Source: Roseovarius litorisediminis
Lineage (GTDB): Bacteria; Pseudomonadota; Alphaproteobacteria; Rhodobacterales; Rhodobacteraceae
Assembly: GCF_900172295.1 (NCBI RefSeq)
Contig: NZ_FWFL01000003.1
Location: forward strand, 310,001 to 374,000
Direction: 5' to 3'
DNA length: 64,000 bases
Shown here: one piece after another, positions 20,344 to 28,965 of the stretch
Layout: each line of letters starts with the position of its first letter
Position numbering within the stretch: position 1 is the stretch's first letter
Position numbers and translations under genes: made by a program
The notes under the pieces: model-generated
The model's input: only the letters and a program-made list of their open reading frames with translations
Told to the model about the DNA's origin: nothing
Databases searched by the model: none

Positions 20344-21669
20344 ATGACAGAACCCAAGAAGCTATACATCAAGACATATGGCTGCCAGATGAACGTCTAT
20401 GACAGCGAGCGCATGGCCGAGGCCATGGGTGGTGCGGGCTATGTCGAGACCGGATCGCCGGATGATGCGGACATGATTTTGCTGAACACCTGTCACATCC
20501 GCGAAAAAGCCGCCGAAAAAGTCTATTCCGAACTGGGGCGATTTCGCGAGTTTAAAGAGGCTAAACCGGATCTGAAAATCGGCGTGGCAGGCTGTGTCGC
20601 GCAGGCCGAAGGGCAGGAGATCATGCGCCGCCAGCCTTTGGTAGATCTGGTCGTCGGCCCGCAAAGCTATCACCGTCTGCCGCAGATGGAACAACAGGTG
20701 CGTGAAGGCAAAAAGGCGCTGGATACTGACTTCCCGCTGGACGATAAATTTGACACCCTGCGTACTCGCGCCAAGGCCAAACGTGGCCCGACAGCATTTC
20801 TGACCGTGCAGGAAGGCTGCGACAAGTTCTGCGCCTTTTGTGTTGTGCCCTATACCCGCGGTGCCGAGGTCAGCCGCCCGGCGACACGCATTTTGGAAGA
20901 GGCGCGTGAACTGGTGGATCGCGGTGTCCGCGAGATCACCCTGCTGGGCCAGAATGTGAATGCCTATCACGGCGCGGGGCCGGAGGGTGATATGACCTTG
21001 GCCCAGTTGATCTGGGAGTTGGACAAGATCGACGGGCTGTCGCGGATTCGCTTTACTACCAGCCACCCCAACGACATGGCTGATGACCTTATCGAAGCGC
21101 ATGGCACTTGTGCAAAACTGATGCCCTACCTGCATCTGCCGGTGCAGTCGGGCAGTGACCGGATTCTAAAACGCATGAACCGCAGCCATACCGCGGAAAG
21201 CTATCTACGTCTGATCGAACGCATTCGCGCGGTGCGCCCCGATATCGTGATGTCGGGCGATTTCATCGTTGGCTTCCCGGAAGAGACGGAAGCGGATTTT
21301 CAGGCGACGATGGATCTGATCGAAGAGGTGAAATACGGATATGCCTATTCTTTCAAGTATTCCACCCGCCCGGGCACACCGGCGGCCGAACGTCCGCAGG
21401 TGGATGAAGATGCGAAATCGGACCGTCTGCAACGGCTTCAGGCGCTGATCACCCGCCAACAACGCGAAGTTCAGGATGCCATGGTGGGCCGCAAGGTCAG
21501 CGTTCTGTTCGAAAAACCCGGCCGGCTGGATGGGCAGATGGTGGGAAAATCGGAATATCTGCACGCCGTCCATGTGGTTGATTCTTCGCTGAAGGCGGGG
21601 GATCTGGTGGCGGTTGAGGTTGTTGAAAGCGCTTCCAATTCGCTGGCAGGGCGGATCCTGCCCGATTGA
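20344..21669 (+). CDS. miaB: tRNA-2-methylthio-N6-dimethylallyladenosine synthase MiaB
   Basis: Radical-SAM methylthiotransferase of 441 residues acting on i6A37 of tRNAs that read UNN codons. The N-terminal UPF0004 domain binds one 4Fe-4S cluster through Cys14, Cys50 and Cys84. The radical-SAM cluster ligands are Cys159, Cys163 and Cys166 (GCDKFCAFC). A C-terminal TRAM domain covers about 375-440. It is first in a plus-strand housekeeping run that continues with phoH, ybeY, corC and lnt. This order is widely conserved in proteobacteria. Confidence 0.97.
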   Translation: MTEPKKLYIKTYGCQMNVYDSERMAEAMGGAGYVETGSPDDADMILLNTCHIREKAAEKVYSELGRFREFKEAKPDLKIGVAGCVAQAEGQEIMRRQPLVDLVVGPQSYHRLPQMEQQVREGKKALDTDFPLDDKFDTLRTRAKAKRGPTAFLTVQEGCDKFCAFCVVPYTRGAEVSRPATRILEEARELVDRGVREITLLGQNVNAYHGAGPEGDMTLAQLIWELDKIDGLSRIRFTTSHPNDMADDLIEAHGTCAKLMPYLHLPVQSGSDRILKRMNRSHTAESYLRLIERIRAVRPDIVMSGDFIVGFPEETEADFQATMDLIEEVKYGYAYSFKYSTRPGTPAAERPQVDEDAKSDRLQRLQALITRQQREVQDAMVGRKVSVLFEKPGRLDGQMVGKSEYLHAVHVVDSSLKAGDLVAVEVVESASNSLAGRILPD

Positions 21670-21813
21670 AAGGTCGAAAAAGCCTGTAAAATGGGCCCGG
21701 AACGCCGTTGAAAACGCGTTTCGTTTCAAAATTGTGACATTTTGCCAGTAGAGCTTGCGCCTTCCCGCACAACTTGGCACGATTTGTATGACACCTTTTC
21801 AAAGGAGAATTGT

Positions 21814-22821
21814 TTGGTCACCAGCGTGCTGCCCCCAGCTTCCGACCCGAATTCGATGCACGAAACGCTCGTTGAATTCCCTGATAACCTTCTGTTGATT
21901 GATCTTTGCGGCGAATACGACAGAAACCTTGCCGAAATAGAACAAAAGCTTGGCGTGCAGATCATGCGACGCGGCAACCAGTTGGCTGTCGTTGGCGAAG
22001 AAGCGGCGGCGGGTGAAGCAGTTGATGTGCTGACGGCGCTTTACAAACGTCTGGAGACCGGCAAATCGGTTGAACATGCCGATGTGGACCGCGAATTGCG
22101 CATGGGCGGATCAGAGGACGGGACCGGAAGCCGCGATGGTGATCAGCTTGAGATGTTCAAGGGCGGGCATGTCGAGATCAAGACCCGCAAGAAACTGGTC
22201 GAGCCACGCACTGATGCACAGAAAGTTTATGTTACATCGCTGTTCTCCAACGAGCTGGCCTTTGGTATCGGTCCGGCGGGGACCGGTAAGACCTATCTGG
22301 CCGTGGCGGTGGGGGTGTCGATGTTTATCGAAGGGCATGTCGATCGCATCATTCTGAGCCGGCCGGCGGTCGAGGCGGGGGAAAAGCTGGGCTATTTACC
22401 GGGGGATATGAAAGACAAGGTTGATCCCTATATGCAGCCGCTTTACGACGCGCTGAACGATTTCCTTCCTGATAAACAACTGGCCAAGCTGATTGAGGAT
22501 AAACGGATTGAGATTGCACCGCTGGCATTCATGCGCGGGCGAACGTTGTCAAATGCCTATGTTGTGCTGGATGAGGCGCAGAATGCGACCTCGATGCAAA
22601 TGAAGATGTTTTTGACGCGTTTGGGTGAAGGAAGCCGCATGGTGATCACCGGCGACCGTACTCAGATCGATTTGCCCCGAGGGGTTACATCCGGTTTGCA
22701 TGACGCCGAAAGATTGCTGAAATCCATTCCGAAAATCAGTTTTAATTACTTCACCGCCAAAGATGTTGTCCGCCACCCGCTTGTGGCCGCGATCATCGAG
22801 GCGTATGAGGCCGATGTATAG
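21814..22821 (+). CDS. phoH: PhoH family ATPase
   Basis: P-loop ATPase/RNA-binding protein of 335 residues. The TTG at 21814 is taken as the start because AAGGAG lies 6 nt before it. An in-frame ATG 72 nt upstream has no ribosome binding site, and the residues it adds do not look like PhoH. Walker A is GPAGTGKTYLA and Walker B is VVLDEAQNAT. The N-terminal 90 residues form the KH-like portion. Family knowledge links PhoH with YbeY in ribosome and rRNA quality control. The ybeY gene follows 36 nt downstream. Confidence 0.9.
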   Translation: MVTSVLPPASDPNSMHETLVEFPDNLLLIDLCGEYDRNLAEIEQKLGVQIMRRGNQLAVVGEEAAAGEAVDVLTALYKRLETGKSVEHADVDRELRMGGSEDGTGSRDGDQLEMFKGGHVEIKTRKKLVEPRTDAQKVYVTSLFSNELAFGIGPAGTGKTYLAVAVGVSMFIEGHVDRIILSRPAVEAGEKLGYLPGDMKDKVDPYMQPLYDALNDFLPDKQLAKLIEDKRIEIAPLAFMRGRTLSNAYVVLDEAQNATSMQMKMFLTRLGEGSRMVITGDRTQIDLPRGVTSGLHDAERLLKSIPKISFNYFTAKDVVRHPLVAAIIEAYEADV

Positions 22822-22857
22822 GCCCCGGTATGGGGCAGAAAACATGCACCGGACCAG

Positions 22858-23346
22858 ATGCTGACCGAAACGATTATCGAGGATGACAGATGGCAGTCCG
22901 TTGAATTGGACGCCCTGTGTGAACGTGCGGCAACCGCGACGCTGGAATATCTGGGTTTGGAAGTAAAATCATTTGAGATCAGTATACTGGGCTGTGATGA
23001 TGCGCGCATATCGTTGTTGAACAGCGATTTCAGGGGTAAACCCCAGCCCACCAATGTGCTGTCCTGGCCCACCGAAGAGCGCGGGGCACGGCAAGCGGGT
23101 GAAACGCCTGAATTGCCTGCCCCGGGCGCCGATCCGGAACTTGGCGATATCGCAATCTCGTATGATACATGTGCACGCGAAGCGAATGGTGCGGGCAAGC
23201 CCTTTGCCGATCATGTCGCACATTTGATCGTTCACGGGGTTTTACATTTGCTAGGTTATGACCATATCCGTGACCAAGATGCCACTTTGATGCAGTCAAC
23301 TGAGGTGGCGATACTTGGCAAATTGGGTCTTCCTGACCCATATTGA
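22858..23346 (+). CDS. ybeY: Endoribonuclease YbeY (rRNA maturation)
   Basis: Single-strand RNase of 162 residues needed for 16S rRNA 3'-end maturation. The zinc-binding motif HGVLHLLGYDH supplies His126, His130 and His136. An insertion around residues 72-93 (charged, Pro/Glu-rich) between the central strands is typical of alphaproteobacterial YbeY. It follows phoH in the usual order. Confidence 0.95.
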   Translation: MLTETIIEDDRWQSVELDALCERAATATLEYLGLEVKSFEISILGCDDARISLLNSDFRGKPQPTNVLSWPTEERGARQAGETPELPAPGADPELGDIAISYDTCAREANGAGKPFADHVAHLIVHGVLHLLGYDHIRDQDATLMQSTEVAILGKLGLPDPY

Positions 23347-23383
23347 GGCAGCTGGATGATATTCCCACAACTGGAAAGAGAAA

Positions 23384-24274
23384 ATGGGCGACAGTATCGA
23401 CGGATCCTCTAATGCAGCGCAACGCGCGCAGCCGGACGAGCAGGATAGTAACGAGGAACAGGGCGGGTTTTTTCGCCGGATAATCGGGGCGCTGAGCCCC
23501 AGTGAAGAAAACGCGCCCGAGGATTATGAGGCAAACGTCAAACCGCTGAATGGTTTTCCGGGCCTTGGAAACCTGCGGCACATGGCTGTCGAGGATGTCG
23601 CGATTCCTAAAGCAGAAATCGTTTCTGTACCGTCGACGATCAGCAAGGATGAGCTTGTGCAGGTTTTCCGCGACAGTGGCCTGACGCGTCTGCCTGTGTA
23701 TGACGGCACCCTGGATACGCCGATCGGTTTTGCCCATCTCAAGGATTTTGCGCTCAAGCACGGCTTCAACGGGGCCGGAGGGCGGTTTTCGCTGAAGAAA
23801 ATGCTTAGGCCGCTGCTGTTTGTGCCACCTTCGATGCCCATCGGTGTGCTGCTTCAGAAAATGCAAAGTGACCGCCGCCACATGGCGCTGGTGATTGACG
23901 AATATGGTGGAGTTGACGGGCTGGTAACGATTGAGGATCTGATTGAACAGGTCGTAGGCGAAATCGAGGACGAGCACGATATCGACGAGGCGCATTTCTG
24001 GACGATAGAAGCGCCCGGCTGTTACCTGGCGGTGGCGAAGACCCCGCTGGATGAATTCGAGGCCGAGATTGGCCAGTCGCTTACGGATGTCGACGGTGTT
24101 GACGAAGAAGAGATCGACACACTCGGGGGGCTGGTTTTCATGTTGCTGGGGCGGGTGCCGGTCCGCGGGGAAGTTGTTGAACATCCCGGCGGGGCTGTCT
24201 TTGAGGTAATCGAAGCCGATCCGCGCCGTATCAAACGCCTTAGGGTGCGGTTGCCCGGCCACTCGGATAAATAG
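23384..24274 (+). CDS. corC: CorC/HlyC-type CBS-pair protein
   Basis: Cytoplasmic protein of 296 residues. A low-complexity acidic leader (1-50) is followed by a CBS pair (about 65-190, including [16 protein letters not shown] and [30 protein letters not shown] motifs in part). A C-terminal CorC_HlyC FAD-like domain covers about 200-290. Family members influence Mg/Co efflux. The stop lies 4 nt before the lnt start, so the two genes are coupled. Confidence 0.92.
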   Translation: MGDSIDGSSNAAQRAQPDEQDSNEEQGGFFRRIIGALSPSEENAPEDYEANVKPLNGFPGLGNLRHMAVEDVAIPKAEIVSVPSTISKDELVQVFRDSGLTRLPVYDGTLDTPIGFAHLKDFALKHGFNGAGGRFSLKKMLRPLLFVPPSMPIGVLLQKMQSDRRHMALVIDEYGGVDGLVTIEDLIEQVVGEIEDEHDIDEAHFWTIEAPGCYLAVAKTPLDEFEAEIGQSLTDVDGVDEEEIDTLGGLVFMLLGRVPVRGEVVEHPGGAVFEVIEADPRRIKRLRVRLPGHSDK

Positions 24275-24278
24275 ACGG

Positions 24279-25790
24279 ATGACAACGGCGCTGATGCTGG
24301 TCGACCGGGCGCGGGGCTTTCGCCCCATATATCGGTTGTTGATCTGTGCCGTACTTGGGGCTTTTGCTGCGTTGGGGCAGGAGCCCTGGGGCATCTGGCC
24401 TGCAACAATCGTTGGGTTGGCTGCAAGCTTTGGCTTTTTCGTAATTGCCAGAAGCTGGGCGCAGGCCGTCTGGACGGGCTGGGCGTTCGGGACAGGGTAT
24501 TTCATGCTGGCCCTCAGCTGGATCGTAGAGCCGTTCCTGGTGGATGTGGCGCGCCATGGCTGGATGGCGCCATTTGCCCTGTTGGGCCTGTCCGGAGGAC
24601 TGGCGCTGTTCTGGGGGGCCGCTTTTGCCGTTGCGCGGGGCTGTGGTGGCGCTGCTGCGGCCTGGATTGCATCTTTTACACTGGCCGAGGCCGCGCGGGG
24701 ATATGTGTTGACAGGTTTTCCCTGGGCGCAGCCGGGGCATGTCTGGATTGACACACCTGTCCTGCAATCGGCGGGCTACACCGGGTCGCTGGGGCTGACA
24801 GTGATTTTACTGCTTGCTGCGGTATCTGTCTGGTGCATCGCTTCTGGCCGTTGGGTTTCAGGCGGCGCGGGGCTGGCGCTGATTGCGGCGGTATGGGGCG
24901 CAGGGACGGTACTGCCGCCTGAGATGCAAATTCTCAAGGATGCGCCGGTGGTGCGTCTGATCCAGCCAAATGCGCCGCAGCATGAAAAATGGAACCCTGA
25001 AAAGGTTCAGCTCTTTTTCGATCGACAAATCGAATTCACCCGCACCGGAGCGCGACCTGACCTGATTGTCTGGCCGGAAACTGCGGTGCCTGTCACCCTC
25101 AATCGGGCCGGGCCGACGCTGAATGTCATCGCAGAGGCAGCGGGCGGTGTGCCGGTGGTTTTGGGAATCCGGCGTTTTGAGGGAATGCGCTTGTTCAACT
25201 CCCTGGTGCTGCTGGATGAGAGCGGCGCGGTTGACTCGATTTACGACAAGCATCATCTGGTCCCATTCGGCGAATACATTCCCTATGGGGACCAGTTGGG
25301 GCAATTCGGCATCAGGGGCATGGCAGCTGGTGAAGGCGACGGATTTTCAGCAGGCCCCGGGGCACAGGTGATCCAGCTGGGCCAGCTGGGCCGCGCACTG
25401 CCATTGATCTGCTACGAAGGCGTTTTTCCGCAAGATGTGGCTTCGGCGCCGGGGCGTGCGGATTTCATGCTGCTGATCACCAACGATGCGTGGTTCGGCG
25501 CGGTTTCGGGCCCCTATCAGCATCTGGCGCAGGCGCGATTGCGCAGTGTCGAGCAGGGCTTGCCGATGATCCGCGTGGCCAATACCGGTGTGTCAGCGAT
25601 GATCGATCCTTGGGGGCAAATCATCGCTGAGATACCCCTTGGCGAAGCGGGCTGGAGCGATGCACCTCTGCCGTCGCCACGGCCCCCTACGGTCTATGCC
25701 GCTTCTGGTGATTTGCCTTTGTTCGCGCTGCTGCTTGTCGTTTTGGGTTTGTCCCTTATTTACGACAGGAAGGTTCAGCCCAGAAGTTAG
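24279..25790 (+). CDS. lnt: Apolipoprotein N-acyltransferase Lnt
   Basis: Inner-membrane enzyme of 503 residues that adds the third acyl chain to the N-terminal Cys of lipoproteins. Six or seven hydrophobic segments fill residues 15-215, followed by a periplasmic nitrilase-like domain. The catalytic triad is Glu267 (WPETAVP), Lys324 (YDKHHLVPFGEY) and Cys378 (ICYEGVFP). A final membrane segment lies near 478-495. It serves the several lipoproteins encoded in this window. It is the last gene before the separately promoted metK. Confidence 0.95.
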   Translation: MTTALMLVDRARGFRPIYRLLICAVLGAFAALGQEPWGIWPATIVGLAASFGFFVIARSWAQAVWTGWAFGTGYFMLALSWIVEPFLVDVARHGWMAPFALLGLSGGLALFWGAAFAVARGCGGAAAAWIASFTLAEAARGYVLTGFPWAQPGHVWIDTPVLQSAGYTGSLGLTVILLLAAVSVWCIASGRWVSGGAGLALIAAVWGAGTVLPPEMQILKDAPVVRLIQPNAPQHEKWNPEKVQLFFDRQIEFTRTGARPDLIVWPETAVPVTLNRAGPTLNVIAEAAGGVPVVLGIRRFEGMRLFNSLVLLDESGAVDSIYDKHHLVPFGEYIPYGDQLGQFGIRGMAAGEGDGFSAGPGAQVIQLGQLGRALPLICYEGVFPQDVASAPGRADFMLLITNDAWFGAVSGPYQHLAQARLRSVEQGLPMIRVANTGVSAMIDPWGQIIAEIPLGEAGWSDAPLPSPRPPTVYAASGDLPLFALLLVVLGLSLIYDRKVQPRS

Positions 25791-25793
25791 CGA

Positions 25794-25822
25794 TTGACCT
25801 TATTGGCACAGAGCCATAACCA
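25794..25822 (+). promoter_or_regulatory. Predicted metK promoter
   Basis: TTGACC (25794-25799) and TAACCA (25817-25822) are separated by exactly 17 nt, a sigma-70-like arrangement. It would start transcription near 25829-25832, right at the 5' end of the riboswitch stem. It begins 4 nt after the lnt stop. Confidence 0.5.
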
Positions 25823-25831
25823 GATTGAAAT

Positions 25832-25877
25832 CTGTCACAACGGCTTCCTGGCGTGGCAGTGAAATCCAATGGAGCGT
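25832..25877 (+). promoter_or_regulatory. SAM/SAH riboswitch in the metK leader
   Basis: A 7-bp stem pairs 25832-25838 (CTGTCAC) with 25853-25859 (GTGGCAG), enclosing AACGGCTTCCTGGC. The downstream CCAATGGAGC holds the ribosome binding site GGAG (25871-25874), which can pair with the loop CTTCC as a pseudoknot. Loop and pseudoknot strands agree with the known SAM/SAH riboswitch core as I recall it. Established knowledge: ligand binding stabilises the pseudoknot and hides the ribosome binding site, so high SAM lowers MetK synthesis. The metK ATG is only 4 nt past the element. Confidence 0.9.
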
Positions 25878-25881
25878 TTTC

Positions 25882-27048
25882 ATGACCCGTAATAACTATA
25901 TTTTCACCTCCGAATCCGTCTCTGAGGGGCACCCGGATAAGGTCTGTGACCGTATTTCGGATGCTATTCTGGATGCATTCCTTGCCGAAGAGCCCGAGGC
26001 GCGTGTCGCCTGCGAAACCTTTGCCACAAGTGGCATGGTTGTGGTCGGCGGCGAAGTTGGTTTGACGGATCAGGAGCGCCTTAAAAACTACATGGGCCGG
26101 ATTGGCCAAATCGCGCGTGATTGCATCAAGGATATAGGGTACGAGCAGGAAAAGTTTCACTGGAACACTTGCCATGTGCTGAACTTCCTGCATGAACAAT
26201 CGGCCCATATCGCACAGGGTGTTGATAAGGACGGGGCTGGCGACCAGGGCATTATGTTCGGCTATGCCACCAATGAAACCGAAGCGCTGATGCCTGCGCC
26301 GATCCAGTACAGTCACGCAATTCTGCGGCGTCTGGCCGAGGTACGCAAGGACGGCACCGAGCCGACGCTGCGCCCCGACGCCAAAAGCCAGCTGTCGTTG
26401 CGGTATGTTGATGGCAAACCGGTTGAGGTGACATCCGTAGTGTTGTCCACCCAACACGAACTTGAATCTCAGGGCAGCGCCGAGATACGCGCGATAGTCG
26501 AGCCCTATATCCGCGAAGTCTTGCCTGATGGATGGCTGAATGACAAAACCGAGTGGTGGGTGAACCCCACAGGCACCTTCGTCATCGGCGGCCCTGATGG
26601 CGACGCTGGTCTGACCGGCCGGAAGATTATCGTAGATACCTATGGTGGGGCAGCCCCGCATGGTGGCGGTGCATTTTCGGGTAAGGACCCGACAAAGGTG
26701 GATAGATCAGCTGCTTACGCGGCCCGCTACCTGGCCAAAAACGTTGTTGCTGCTGGCATTGCCGAAAAATGTACAATCCAGCTGAGCTATGCAATTGGTG
26801 TTTCCAAACCGCTGTCGATCTATGCCGATACTCATGGCACAGGTGAGGTCAGCCCCGAAGCGATTGAGAAGGCTGTCGCGGAGTGTATGGATTTGACGCC
26901 GCGCGGTATCCGGGAACATCTGCAACTGAACCGCCCGATCTATGAACGCACCGCCGCTTATGGCCATTTCGGCCGCGAGCCCGACGCTGATGGCGGTTTT
27001 AGCTGGGAAAAAATCGACCTGGTCGATACACTGAAAAAAGCTGTGTAA
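25882..27048 (+). CDS. metK: S-adenosylmethionine synthetase MetK
   Basis: Enzyme of 388 residues making SAM from methionine and ATP. Recognisable parts are [15 protein letters not shown] at the N-terminus, the [10 protein letters not shown] motif, and the phosphate-binding loop [16 protein letters not shown]. The start at 25882 ([12 protein letters not shown]) directly follows the riboswitch-controlled GGAG. A 57-nt upstream in-frame extension would run through the riboswitch and is rejected. Regulation is predicted to be by SAM at translation. Confidence 0.97.
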   Translation: MTRNNYIFTSESVSEGHPDKVCDRISDAILDAFLAEEPEARVACETFATSGMVVVGGEVGLTDQERLKNYMGRIGQIARDCIKDIGYEQEKFHWNTCHVLNFLHEQSAHIAQGVDKDGAGDQGIMFGYATNETEALMPAPIQYSHAILRRLAEVRKDGTEPTLRPDAKSQLSLRYVDGKPVEVTSVVLSTQHELESQGSAEIRAIVEPYIREVLPDGWLNDKTEWWVNPTGTFVIGGPDGDAGLTGRKIIVDTYGGAAPHGGGAFSGKDPTKVDRSAAYAARYLAKNVVAAGIAEKCTIQLSYAIGVSKPLSIYADTHGTGEVSPEAIEKAVAECMDLTPRGIREHLQLNRPIYERTAAYGHFGREPDADGGFSWEKIDLVDTLKKAV

Positions 27049-27054
27049 ACAAAA

Positions 27055-27083
27055 GGCTGGCACTTGACGTTTACGTGCCAGCC
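27055..27083 (+). terminator. Strong hairpin between metK and trmB
   Basis: A perfect 9-bp stem, GGCTGGCAC (27055-27063) with GTGCCAGCC (27075-27083), and an 11-nt loop begin 6 nt after the metK stop. No T-tract follows, so it may be an attenuator, an mRNA 3'-end protector or a weak terminator rather than a classical one. The trmB ATG lies 13 nt further on. Confidence 0.5.
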
Positions 27084-27095
27084 AATGGTCGCCTC

Positions 27096-27809
27096 ATGAG
27101 TCAAGACAAACACCCCTCCGGCGCTCCATGGCGCAATTTTTATGGCCGGTTCAAAGGCAAGGGCCTGCGCCAGAGCCAGGAGGTATATCTGGACGAGGAT
27201 CTGGAGAACCTATCGCCAGGTCCAGTGGACTGGGACGTGAACCCCGACCGGAAACCGATTGACATAAAAGAGATTTTCGGCGGCATACCCGTCTGGCTGG
27301 AGGTCGGGTTTGGCGGCGGCGAGCATATGGTGCATCAGGCCGTTAAGAACCCTGGTGTCGGCATCATCGGATGCGAGCCCTTTATTAATGGTGTGGCCAT
27401 GCTGCTGGGTAAAATCCGTGCGGCCGAGGCGCAAAATATTGCGGTCTACCCCGGCGACGTCCGTAATATGTTTGATGTTCTGCCAGAAGGGTCTATCGAC
27501 CGCGCCTTTCTGCTATACCCTGATCCATGGCCCAAGAAACGCCACCACCGCCGCCGGTTCGTGACGCCTGAATATCTGGAGCCCCTTGCCAAGGTATTGA
27601 AAAAAGGCGCAATTTTCAGAGTGGCAACGGATATCCCGGATTATGTGCGCCAGACATTGGAGCAGGTACCACAGCACGGGTTCGAATGGCTGGCCGAGCG
27701 GCCACAGGACTGGCGTGAACCCTGGGCAGACTGGATTTCAACCCGTTACGAGCAAAAGGCGTTGCGCGAGGATCGCGTGCCGCACTACCTGACATTTCGC
27801 AAACTGTAA
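27096..27809 (+). CDS. trmB: tRNA (guanine-N7-)-methyltransferase TrmB
   Basis: SAM-dependent methyltransferase of 237 residues making m7G46 in tRNA. The SAM motif is WLEVGFGGGEHM, the family signature LYPDPWPKKRHHRRRF lies near 140-155, and TDIPDY follows. The ATG at 27096 (MSQDKHPSG) is favoured, since an upstream in-frame start would lie inside the preceding hairpin. Being placed just behind metK, the SAM supplier, is fitting but may be chance. Confidence 0.95.
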   Translation: MSQDKHPSGAPWRNFYGRFKGKGLRQSQEVYLDEDLENLSPGPVDWDVNPDRKPIDIKEIFGGIPVWLEVGFGGGEHMVHQAVKNPGVGIIGCEPFINGVAMLLGKIRAAEAQNIAVYPGDVRNMFDVLPEGSIDRAFLLYPDPWPKKRHHRRRFVTPEYLEPLAKVLKKGAIFRVATDIPDYVRQTLEQVPQHGFEWLAERPQDWREPWADWISTRYEQKALREDRVPHYLTFRKL

Positions 27810-27821
27810 TCGGGCAAGGGC

Positions 27822-27903
27822 GTACGTTTGGTACGCTTTGTACGTGGATTTCGTACGCGCTGTAGGGTGGAGTCACAATCAAGCGTACGAAACGTACGTT
27901 TCG
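27822..27903. repeat. GTACG short-repeat array with a 16-bp palindrome
   Basis: The pentamer GTACG occurs six times, at 27822, 27831, 27840, 27853, 27885 and 27894. The first three and the last two are spaced exactly 9 bp. Positions 27888-27903 form a perfect 16-bp palindrome, CGAAACGTACGTTTCG. The array starts 12 bp after the trmB stop. It resembles an iteron or operator cluster in layout, but no binding protein or replication gene is adjacent. Confidence 0.75.
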
Positions 27904-27916
27904 GATCAACCGAGCC

Positions 27917-28021
27917 GGGGAATCCTATCCGTTCAGCAACTCCACCGACCGGATATCCACCCGCAACGACCTGCGCCAACGTGTCCTGTCTGAACTCAGC
28001 CGTGAGCCGAATTCCCGAATT
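27917..28021 (-). pseudogene. Remnant of an IS3-family OrfA transposase
   Basis: The minus-strand translation contains RLTAEFRQDTLAQVV followed by GGYPVGGVAERIG. This follows the helix-turn-helix start of IS3-group OrfA proteins (pattern LT-EF--DAVAQV---GYPV-EVAERLG). Similarity ends abruptly on both sides. No OrfB, no intact terminal inverted repeats and no target duplication were found, so only about 35 codons of the element survive. Confidence 0.6.
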
Positions 28022-28239
28022 CATATCCGTCTTCCCAGGTTCCAAAATTACCGCGCAGAGCCCCTGAAAATTCAGCGGCACCTGATTCAGGCTTTGCGTT
28101 GGAACTTGTTCTTTCAGGTCCGCCCCACAGCTCACATCCGGGTCAAGAAAAGCCAAGGTGTTCATTCTCCGGAGCGGAGCCGAAGGTAGAATCCGTTTTC
28201 GCCCGCCTCGGCTGGGGCTATTCTTTACAGTGCTCGCGT

Positions 28240-28965
28240 TCAGGCTGCGCCGCTCAGAGTGGAGCGGGTCTTGCGCCGCCTTTTTCGACCTAACGAAGCG
28301 AGACCAAGGAAAGCTGTTCCGGCGAGAAGCCCGCTAGCGGGGAGTGGGATGAACGCAAGGTTGAGTCTTACGCCCTGTCCGAAATTTCCGGTCAGATCGT
28401 CGGGGCCTGAAAATTTCAGAATGTTGCCGAATTCATCGATGGGCGTTGCCCGGACAAGTGGATTGAAACCGACAATATTCCAGGAGAAAGAAAAATCGCT
28501 GCTGCGATCGGAAGAGAACCCAATCGACGTCCAGCTGTCATCGTCGGTCAAATTGAATTCGTACAGAACCGTGAAAATCTCGGTTGGCGTATCCACGATG
28601 TCGAATATGCCGTCGGTCCCGGCATCGGTTTCGCTCCAGTGGTAGGTCAGGGTTTCGGTGGTGGGTAGGCCGAAAACGTAAGACTCGCAAATCGTGCCAC
28701 AGTCAAATGGCGCGTCCGGGTTGGTCTTGGCAACTTCGCCGATGGCGCGCGTGCCTTCTACCACTCTTTCCGCTCTGTATTCCAAGTTAACCTTGTCTGC
28801 GAGCTCTGTCATGAGCTTGATGTTTTCTAACGTTGGCGGCAGAACCTTGGCTTGGTCCCGGATCTCTTTCAGTCTTCTGTCTCTTTCGTCCATGGTAATG
28901 GCGTCAGCTGAAACAGGCAGCATCAACACGCAGAGCGCCGCAGCGTAAAATGATTTATGGTGCAT
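28240..28965 (-). CDS. VPLPA-CTERM sorting domain protein
   Basis: Secreted protein of 241 residues. The signal peptide covers about residues 1-22 (hydrophobic core AALCVLMLPVSA, cleavage near ADA). A charged helical stretch (about 25-75) and a beta-rich body follow. The C-terminal tripartite signal is the motif IPLPASGLLAG, a hydrophobic helix and the basic cluster GRKRRRK. Family knowledge: such tails are processed by an exosortase, and the proteins go to the surface or extracellular matrix. AAGGAG lies 8 nt before the ATG. The gene stands alone, with no exosortase nearby. Confidence 0.85.
   Translation of the reverse strand: MHHKSFYAAALCVLMLPVSADAITMDERDRRLKEIRDQAKVLPPTLENIKLMTELADKVNLEYRAERVVEGTRAIGEVAKTNPDAPFDCGTICESYVFGLPTTETLTYHWSETDAGTDGIFDIVDTPTEIFTVLYEFNLTDDDSWTSIGFSSDRSSDFSFSWNIVGFNPLVRATPIDEFGNILKFSGPDDLTGNFGQGVRLNLAFIPLPASGLLAGTAFLGLASLGRKRRRKTRSTLSGAA

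Larger units (their letters stand above)
27810..28239. other. Gene-poor stretch between trmB and the VPLPA-CTERM gene
   Basis: No intact gene is supported here. The stretch holds a GTACG repeat array (27822-27903) and a decayed IS3-type OrfA fragment on the minus strand (about 27917-28021). The rest (28022-28239) shows no recognised gene, RNA or promoter. An open minus-strand frame runs through 28165-27785 but reads as remnant plus random sequence. Confidence 0.7.

Noticed and set aside
23030-24754. A 574-codon open frame on the minus strand
   Set aside because: It lies antisense to ybeY, corC and lnt, all of which have clear family motifs. Its translation is compositionally random and matches no domain, as expected in GC-rich DNA.
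27785-28165. A 126-codon minus-strand frame considered as an intact gene
   Set aside because: Only about 35 codons resemble OrfA. The rest is repeat-derived (RTKRT-type) or featureless, and it overlaps the trmB end.
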